Both the position numbers and the translations under genes were made by a program. This document shows positions 7,133 to 12,143 of a stretch of DNA of 12,143 nt, piece by piece (within the stretch, counting starts at the first letter, position 1; each line of letters opens with the position of its first letter). The notes beneath the pieces were generated by a model. That model was not told the origin of the DNA and made no database searches. It worked only from the letters and a program-made list of their open reading frames with translations. The DNA is from Deltaproteobacteria bacterium (lineage in GTDB: Bacteria > Desulfobacterota > DSM-4660 > Desulfatiglandales > HGW-15), in the NCBI GenBank assembly GCA_019308525.1, contig JAFDIC010000070.1, forward strand, positions 1 to 12,143. Reading direction: 5' to 3'.

Positions 7133-8434
7133 ATGGAAGAGAGGAAGGAAAAGAGAAGGAATAAGGGCGGTATAGATAGGCGTGAATTCATGAAAAAGAG
7201 TGCCGTGGTTGTCGGCGGTGCCATGACTTCGGGGTTGGTCCTCCCCGGCATGGTTGGGAAGTCAACGGGGGCTAAGAGGGACTACATCCTGATCGGCAGG
7301 CCAAACCCAAGCACAGGTCCCATTGCGGATTTCGGTGCGGCGACTCCATGGGTGGACGAAAGGGCCCTGGCAGAGATCAACAGAGACGGAGGCATCTATA
7401 TCAAGGAATTCAAGAAGAAGGTCCCTGTCAAGGTAAAGATCATGGATACGGAGAGTAATCCCACCAAGGCGGGGGAGATCGCCTCCAGGCTCATCATGAG
7501 GGACAAGGTGGATCTCATGGTCTTTTTCCATACGCCTGACACGGTGAACCCGGTCACGAGCATCTGTGAGAGATTTCGGGTGCCGGGCATTTCTCTTGAT
7601 GCGCCCCTGGAGCCCTGGCTGGAAGGCGGACCGTACAAGTGGGTCTTCCATGCCTTCTGGTCGGTGGAGAAGGATATTGTTCCCGTGTATACAGGTATGT
7701 GGGAGCAGATCGAGACCAACAAGGTGGTAGGGGTGTTGATGGCCAACGATCCGGACGGTGTATCCTGGTCCGCGATCTTCAAGAAGGTTGCTGAAAGCAT
7801 GGGATACCGGGTCATTGATCTCGGGAGATTTCCTTACGGGCTAAAGGACTTCAGCCCCTTTATCAATGGATGGAAAAAGGAAGGAGTGGAAATACTGCTC
7901 GGAAACACCATCCCGCCGGACTTTGCGACGGCCTGGAGGCAGTGCCATCGCCTTGGTTTCAAGCCGAAGGTCGCGACCATCGGCAAGGCAATACTCTTCC
8001 CCTCTGCCGTAGGCGCCCTCGGGGGCGACCTGCCCAACGGCCTGACCACCGAGGTGTGGTGGAGTCCCCATCATCCTTTCAAGTCCTCCCTGACCGGTGA
8101 GACCTCCAAGGAGATGTGTGATGCATGGACAAGGGAGACCGGAAAGGAATGGACCCAGCCCATCGGCTACAAGCACGCGGGCTACGAGATCGCCGTTGAC
8201 GTGTTGCGAAGGGCACAAACCCTGGACAAGGAGGTGCTCAGAAGGGCCATTGCCGATACTGACATGGACACTATTGTTGGACATATCAAGTACAACGAGG
8301 AGAATTACAGCCGCACACCCCTCGTGGGGGGGCAATGGGTCAGAGGTGAGAAGTGGCCATGGGAGCTGAAGATCGTGTACAACAAGGAACACCCCTACAT
8401 ACCCTTAACGGGCAAGATATTCCCCATGGCCTAG
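7133..8434 (+). CDS. Substrate-binding protein of a Liv/HAAT-type importer with a Tat signal
   Basis: A 433-residue type I periplasmic binding protein (Peripla_BP_6 class). The N-terminus carries a twin-arginine motif, DRREFMKK (residues 15-22), followed by a weakly hydrophobic segment (about 23-41, SAVVVGGAMTSGLVLPGMV). This predicts folding before export by Tat, unlike the Sec-type binding protein on the left. The mature domain begins near YILIGRPNPSTGPIADFG (about 51-68) and has family-typical blocks such as VKVKIMDTESNPTKAGEIAS. ATG 7133 is supported by GGGAGGG at 7118-7124, spacing 8 nt. It follows livGFHM by 67 nt and precedes the amidohydrolase by 95 nt, so it is probably the receptor of the right-hand importer. 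An aromatic acid ligand is likely from context but not shown by the sequence. Confidence 0.93.
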   Translation: MEERKEKRRNKGGIDRREFMKKSAVVVGGAMTSGLVLPGMVGKSTGAKRDYILIGRPNPSTGPIADFGAATPWVDERALAEINRDGGIYIKEFKKKVPVKVKIMDTESNPTKAGEIASRLIMRDKVDLMVFFHTPDTVNPVTSICERFRVPGISLDAPLEPWLEGGPYKWVFHAFWSVEKDIVPVYTGMWEQIETNKVVGVLMANDPDGVSWSAIFKKVAESMGYRVIDLGRFPYGLKDFSPFINGWKKEGVEILLGNTIPPDFATAWRQCHRLGFKPKVATIGKAILFPSAVGALGGDLPNGLTTEVWWSPHHPFKSSLTGETSKEMCDAWTRETGKEWTQPIGYKHAGYEIAVDVLRRAQTLDKEVLRRAIADTDMDTIVGHIKYNEENYSRTPLVGGQWVRGEKWPWELKIVYNKEHPYIPLTGKIFPMA

Positions 8435-8441
8435 GAGCAAG

Positions 8442-8475
8442 CCATCCCGTCCCCCTGTATCCGGGGATGGGATGG
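8442..8475 (+). other. 13-bp stem-loop after the binding-protein gene
   Basis: CCATCCCGTCCCC (8442-8454) pairs with 8463-8475 over 13 positions, with one G-U wobble and an 8-nt loop. It starts 7 nt after the binding-protein stop. The downstream bases are AAACGCG, with no T-run, so intrinsic termination is unlikely. It mirrors the hairpin that follows the other binding-protein gene, suggesting a transcript-stabilising or processing element. The rest of the gap to 8529 holds only the ribosome site AAAGGAGA (8513-8520) of the next gene. Confidence 0.6.
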
Positions 8476-8529
8476 AAACGCGAAAGAGGAGAGGCCCGGG
8501 GGCAAGCGCCATAAAGGAGACAGTGGATA

Positions 8530-9546
8530 ATGAAAAAGCTAGACTTCGAAGCCCATTTTGTCACCAGGGACTATGTCAGGGCCCTGGAAAACAACACAGG
8601 ATACCCCCACTACCGGGTTGATTCGGATACGGGGCGCAGACGCTTGTGGTACACATCAGATGTGGCTGAACCCATCGGAGATCCCCTCCTCAACAAACTG
8701 CTGGATCTCGGGGGGAAGAGGATCGAGAACATGGACCTTGCCGGGATTGGCACACAGATACTGAGCCTGACTTCGCCAGGGGCGGAACACTTTGAGCCAA
8801 AAGTGGGTATGGAAGTGGCAAGGAGGGCCAATGATGCCCTTGCGGGAGCCAGGGAAAAGTATCCCGGACGCTTCGAGGGCTTTGCAGCCCTTGCCCCGAG
8901 GGATCCCGAGGGATCCAGGAAGGAGCTTGAGCGGGCGGTCAAAGAACTGGGGCTCAAGGGGTGGAAGACCCATTCCAATTACGGTGACAGTTACCTGGAC
9001 GATCTACAGTACTGGCCCATTCTGGAAAAGGCATGGGAGCTGGGTGTGCCCATATACCTCCACCCCACGGTACCGTCCATTCCCCAGCTCGGCAAGTACG
9101 GCTTCGTGCTATCAGGGGCACCCTTTGGATTCGGGATCGATGCAGCCATTTGCATGATGCGTCTCATATACAGCGGCGTGCTGGATCGCTTTCCCGGGTT
9201 GACATTCGTTCTGGGGCACCTGGGTGAAGGCCTGCCTTTCCTGATGCAACGAATAGATTTTGCCTATGTGAGACCATACGTGGACAAGGACGTCAGGCCG
9301 GATCTCCAGAAGAAACCCAGTGATTACCTCAAGGAGAATGTCTTTATCACCACGAGCGGAAATTACCTTAAACCCGCGTTCGTGTGTGCCGTTGAAGCAA
9401 TGGGCCTGGAAAGGGTTCTCCTTGCAACGGACTACCCTTACGAAGATCCGGTTGAATGTATGGCCTTCTTGGAAGGACTTCCCCTTTCGCAAGGGGAAAG
9501 GGACAGGATATACTGCTTGAATGCCCGGGCCCTAGGTTTCCACTGA
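8530..9546 (+). CDS. Amidohydrolase-family (ACMSD / gamma-resorcylate decarboxylase type) protein, candidate hydroxybenzoate decarboxylase
   Basis: A 338-residue metal-dependent TIM-barrel protein of the Amidohydro_2 family (COG2159 type). The first metal-binding motif is E-A-H (Glu7, His9, in LDFEAHF), the ExH form seen in gamma-resorcylate and 2,3-dihydroxybenzoate decarboxylases, not the HxH of ordinary amidohydrolases. The other expected ligands and catalytic residues are His178 (IYLHP), His230 and Glu233 (LGHLGEGLPFLMQRID) and Asp301 (LLATDYPYE), with spacing like that family. No signal peptide is seen, so it is cytoplasmic. ATG 8530 has AGGAG at 8515-8519, spacing 10 nt. It sits between the Tat-type binding protein and a pyrogallol transhydroxylase-like gene. 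This makes non-oxidative decarboxylation of a di- or trihydroxybenzoate (for example gallate to pyrogallol) the leading hypothesis. Family and motifs are seen; the substrate is inferred. Hydrolase activity on a cyclic intermediate is an alternative. Confidence 0.85.
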   Translation: MKKLDFEAHFVTRDYVRALENNTGYPHYRVDSDTGRRRLWYTSDVAEPIGDPLLNKLLDLGGKRIENMDLAGIGTQILSLTSPGAEHFEPKVGMEVARRANDALAGAREKYPGRFEGFAALAPRDPEGSRKELERAVKELGLKGWKTHSNYGDSYLDDLQYWPILEKAWELGVPIYLHPTVPSIPQLGKYGFVLSGAPFGFGIDAAICMMRLIYSGVLDRFPGLTFVLGHLGEGLPFLMQRIDFAYVRPYVDKDVRPDLQKKPSDYLKENVFITTSGNYLKPAFVCAVEAMGLERVLLATDYPYEDPVECMAFLEGLPLSQGERDRIYCLNARALGFH

Positions 9547-9549
9547 CCA

Positions 9550-9593
9550 GGTCCTCTGGGGACCATTGACTAGAGCAAACAGTAAAGGAGGGG
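9550..9593 (+). promoter_or_regulatory. Short leader with hairpin and strong ribosome site before the molybdoenzyme gene
   Basis: A small GGTCC-TCTGG-GGACC hairpin (9550-9564) follows the amidohydrolase stop. The near-ideal AGGAGG at 9586-9591 lies 8 nt before the ATG at 9600 and fixes that start. No promoter is evident in the 53-nt gap, so the two genes are probably co-transcribed. Confidence 0.5.
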
Positions 9594-9599
9594 AACAGT

Positions 9600-12143
9600 A
9601 TGGGAAAGGTGGAGAAACTGACCAACGGGACAACGGGGGGGCCGGTCTTCGTCTACGTGAAGGACGGCCGGATCATCCGGATCACTCCCATGGAACTCGA
9701 CGAGAAAGACGCCCCGTCATGGACCATAAAGGCAAGGGGCAGGACATTTGCGCCACCGAGAAAGACGACCCTGGCGCCCTATTCACTTTCATGGAGATCC
9801 ATGATCTATTCCCCGAAGCGAAACCTGTATCCCATGAAAAGGGTGGACTTCGATCCCGGTGGCAATCGAAACTGCATGAACAGGGGTAAATCAGGCTATG
9901 AGAGGATCGGTTGGGACGAGGCCGCAGAGATCGTGGCGAGCGAGGTGAAGAGGATCAAGAGGGAATACGGCCCTGCCGCCATCCTGAGCACCGCAGGTTC
10001 CCACCACCTGTGGGGAAACGTGGGTTACAGGCACAGCGCCTATTTCCGGTTCGCAAACCTCATGGGCTTCACCTACGCGGACCATAACCCCGACAGTTGG
10101 GAAGGGTGGCACTGGGGCGGGATGCACAACTGGGGATTCAGCCATCGCCTGGGCATACCTGAGCAGTATGATCTCCTGGAAGACGCCCTCAAGCACACGG
10201 AAATGATTGTGTTTTGGTCCGCTGATCCGGAGGCCACGAACGGGATATATTCGGCCTTTGAACACACCTCGAGGCGCCAGTGGCTGAAGGATCTGGGCGT
10301 CAAGATGGTGTTCATCGATCCCTTTTACAACCACACCGCAGGGATGTATGCGGACAAGTGGTTCGCCCCGAGGCCCGACACCGGCAATGCCATGGCATGC
10401 GCCATCGCCTTCGTGTGGATAAGCGAAGATCTCTACGACAAGGAATACATTGCAGAGCGAACCGTGGGATTTGAGCAGTGGAAGGATTACATACTCGGAA
10501 AGGAAGACGGAGAGCCCAAGTCTCCAGAATGGGCCGAGCTGGAGACCGGGGTTCCGGCACGAGAGATAAGGGCCCTGGCCCGAGAATGGGGCACCAGGAA
10601 GACCATGCTGGCGGCCGGGGGACTTGGGGGCTGGGGAGGAGCCTGCCGTTCGGCCACCGGCAACGAATGGGCGAGACTGATGATCAGCCTTGCGGCTATG
10701 CAGGGAATGGGGAAGCCGGGGACCAATATCTGGTCGACCACCCAAGGGGCCCCCTGCAATACCTCTTTCATGTTCCCGGGGTATGCGGAAGGGGGGATAT
10801 CGGGTGACGTTGACAACTCGGCGGCCGGCTTCCGCTGGGTTTATCGCATGTTCAGTTTTGACCAGCCTACCCGTTCGACCATCAACAGCCCCATGGGACA
10901 GCATATCCCGAGGCTAAAGATTCCGGAATGTATTCTGGATGGCAAGTTCCGGTGGAGAGGTAAGGGCTTCTGCGGTCCTTCCATAGAGGCCCAGTTTCAC
11001 GAGTACAAGTACCCTGCCGACGGATACCCGGAGATACAGATGTACTGGCGTTACGGGGGATCTTTCTTCGGCACCATGTGCGAGACCAACCGTTACGTGA
11101 AGGCATACAGGACCGAGAGACTCTCCTTCGTGGTGAGCCAGTCCATATGGTTTGAAGGGGAGGCCAAGTTTGCAGACATAATCCTTCCGGCATGCACCAA
11201 TTTCGAGAGATGGGACATCAGCGAGTTTGCTAACTGCTCGGGCTACATTCCTGACTCTTACACCCAGTGCAACCACCGGATTATCAGCCTCCAGAAGAAG
11301 TGCATCGAACCCCTCGGGGAATCCAAGTCAGACTACGAGATATTCGCCCTGGTGGCCAAGAAGCTCGGGTTCTACGATGTTTACACCGCCGGGGGTATGA
11401 CTGAGCTGGATTGGGTCAAGCGGTACTTTGAAGCCACTGACCTCCCAAAGTACGTCTCCTGGGAGGAGTTCTTCAAGAAGGGCTACTTTGTCGTCCCCAT
11501 ACCCGAAGACTACAGGCCCACTCCCGCCCTGAGGTGGTTTGCAGAGGGAAGGCCCAAAGACACGCCGGATTGGGGGCCCCACCCGGAGACCCAGGAAGAG
11601 CTGGGAAAGGGACTTCAGACCACCTCCGGGTTGATCGAATTTGTATCATCGAGCCTGAAGAAGTTCGACCCGGGTGACGAGGAAAGGCCCCTAATTCCCA
11701 AATACATCTATTCCTGGGAAGGGCATCACACCACGACGCTGTATAACAAGTATCCCCTTCAACTGATATCACCGCATCCGCGGTTCAGCTTTCACACCAT
11801 GGGGGATGCGAAGGAGAGCTGGATGAATGACGTCAAGGACCACAGGATATTGAAGGAAGACGGGCGATATTACTGGATCATACGGATAAACAGGAAGGAT
11901 GCGGAGGCCCGGGGGATCAGGGAGAACGACCTGGTGAAGGTGTTCAACGATCGGGGTGCGGTCATATGCGCCGCCCAGGTGACTGAAAGGGTGCCTCCCG
12001 GCACGGTACACTCCTATGAGTCATGCGCCGAGTATGATCCCGAAGGGGAACCGGGGGAATCAGCAGACAGGGGAGGGTGTATAAACATCCTGACGCCTGC
12101 TCGCTACATAACCAAGAACTCGGCAGGCATGGCGCCCAACTCA
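9600..12143 (+). CDS. athL: Pyrogallol transhydroxylase (pyrogallol hydroxytransferase) large subunit-like molybdopterin oxidoreductase, C-terminus cut by window edge
   Basis: 848 codons stay open to the window end. The protein is a DMSO-reductase-family enzyme with bis-molybdopterin cofactor. From memory, it matches the alpha subunit of Pelobacter acidigallici pyrogallol:phloroglucinol transhydroxylase almost throughout, for example the N-terminal GGPVFVYVKDG, the central FTYADHNPDSWEGWHWGG (157-174), and the C-terminal TVHSYESCA and DRGGCINILTP blocks. Residues of that active site are retained at a constant offset of nine: His135, Tyr143, Arg144, Asp165, Ser166 (the molybdenum ligand) and Tyr395. 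The N-terminus lacks the four-Cys iron-sulfur motif of many relatives, as expected because the clusters sit in the small subunit. No Tat or Sec signal is present, so it is cytoplasmic. By comparison only about 15-20 residues are missing. The expected reaction is pyrogallol to phloroglucinol with 1,2,3,5-tetrahydroxybenzene as cosubstrate. The Fe-S subunit (athS) is not in view and may follow. Confidence 0.9.
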   Translation, partial: MGKVEKLTNGTTGGPVFVYVKDGRIIRITPMELDEKDAPSWTIKARGRTFAPPRKTTLAPYSLSWRSMIYSPKRNLYPMKRVDFDPGGNRNCMNRGKSGYERIGWDEAAEIVASEVKRIKREYGPAAILSTAGSHHLWGNVGYRHSAYFRFANLMGFTYADHNPDSWEGWHWGGMHNWGFSHRLGIPEQYDLLEDALKHTEMIVFWSADPEATNGIYSAFEHTSRRQWLKDLGVKMVFIDPFYNHTAGMYADKWFAPRPDTGNAMACAIAFVWISEDLYDKEYIAERTVGFEQWKDYILGKEDGEPKSPEWAELETGVPAREIRALAREWGTRKTMLAAGGLGGWGGACRSATGNEWARLMISLAAMQGMGKPGTNIWSTTQGAPCNTSFMFPGYAEGGISGDVDNSAAGFRWVYRMFSFDQPTRSTINSPMGQHIPRLKIPECILDGKFRWRGKGFCGPSIEAQFHEYKYPADGYPEIQMYWRYGGSFFGTMCETNRYVKAYRTERLSFVVSQSIWFEGEAKFADIILPACTNFERWDISEFANCSGYIPDSYTQCNHRIISLQKKCIEPLGESKSDYEIFALVAKKLGFYDVYTAGGMTELDWVKRYFEATDLPKYVSWEEFFKKGYFVVPIPEDYRPTPALRWFAEGRPKDTPDWGPHPETQEELGKGLQTTSGLIEFVSSSLKKFDPGDEERPLIPKYIYSWEGHHTTTLYNKYPLQLISPHPRFSFHTMGDAKESWMNDVKDHRILKEDGRYYWIIRINRKDAEARGIRENDLVKVFNDRGAVICAAQVTERVPPGTVHSYESCAEYDPEGEPGESADRGGCINILTPARYITKNSAGMAPNS

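Noticed and set aside
9566..9889. A 107-codon plus-strand frame overlapping the start of the molybdoenzyme gene
   Set aside because: The alternative frame starting at 9600 has the good ribosome site and matches pyrogallol transhydroxylase from its first residues; this one resembles nothing and is out of frame.
9891..10904. A 337-codon open frame on the minus strand inside the molybdoenzyme gene
   Set aside because: It lies entirely antisense to a protein with family-wide similarity, has no recognisable domain, and its low-complexity Pro/Arg/Gly-rich composition is typical of an antisense shadow in GC-rich DNA.
1..12143. CRISPR arrays, tRNA or rRNA genes, insertion sequences or long direct repeats
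   Set aside because: I saw no repeat-spacer pattern, cloverleaf-like segment, transposase frame or repeated block; the window is almost fully occupied by the genes listed.

Overview
The window looks like part of an anaerobic aromatic-catabolism locus from a bacterium. Four things point to a strict or facultative anaerobe, most likely a Desulfobacterota-type (deltaproteobacterial) or syntrophic organism: moderately high GC, heavy use of AGG/AGA arginine codons, many Liv-type transporter genes, and a pyrogallol transhydroxylase-like molybdoenzyme. The taxonomic placement is inference only; no rRNA or marker gene is present.

Left arm (1-2776, minus strand): a branched-chain-amino-acid-type (Liv/HAAT family) ABC importer, read right to left. 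It holds a Sec-secreted substrate-binding protein (1463-2776), a LivH-type permease (372-1286) and the first 128 codons of a LivM-type permease that leaves the window at base 1. Its ATPases are not in view. A perfect 12-bp stem-loop lies between the binding-protein gene and the permease genes.

Centre (2777-3671): a divergent control region and a TetR-family regulator on the plus strand that starts with TTG. A perfect 8-2-8 palindrome (2965-2982) directly upstream of a candidate -35 box is the best operator candidate, and a second dyad lies at 2932-2951.

Right arm (3800-12143, plus strand, closely spaced): a complete second Liv-type importer in the order livG-livF-livH-livM-binding protein, whose binding protein carries a twin-arginine signal. 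It is followed by a metal-dependent amidohydrolase of the gamma-resorcylate / 2,3-dihydroxybenzoate decarboxylase type. Last is an 848-codon open-ended molybdopterin oxidoreductase that closely resembles the large subunit of pyrogallol:phloroglucinol transhydroxylase; only a few C-terminal residues appear to be missing.

Working model (inference): the TetR regulator senses an aromatic acid or its derivative. The two Liv-type importers bring in (poly)hydroxybenzoates. The amidohydrolase decarboxylates a trihydroxybenzoate such as gallate to pyrogallol, and the transhydroxylase isomerises pyrogallol to phloroglucinol for reductive ring cleavage. The transhydroxylase iron-sulfur subunit and phloroglucinol reductase would be expected just beyond the right edge.
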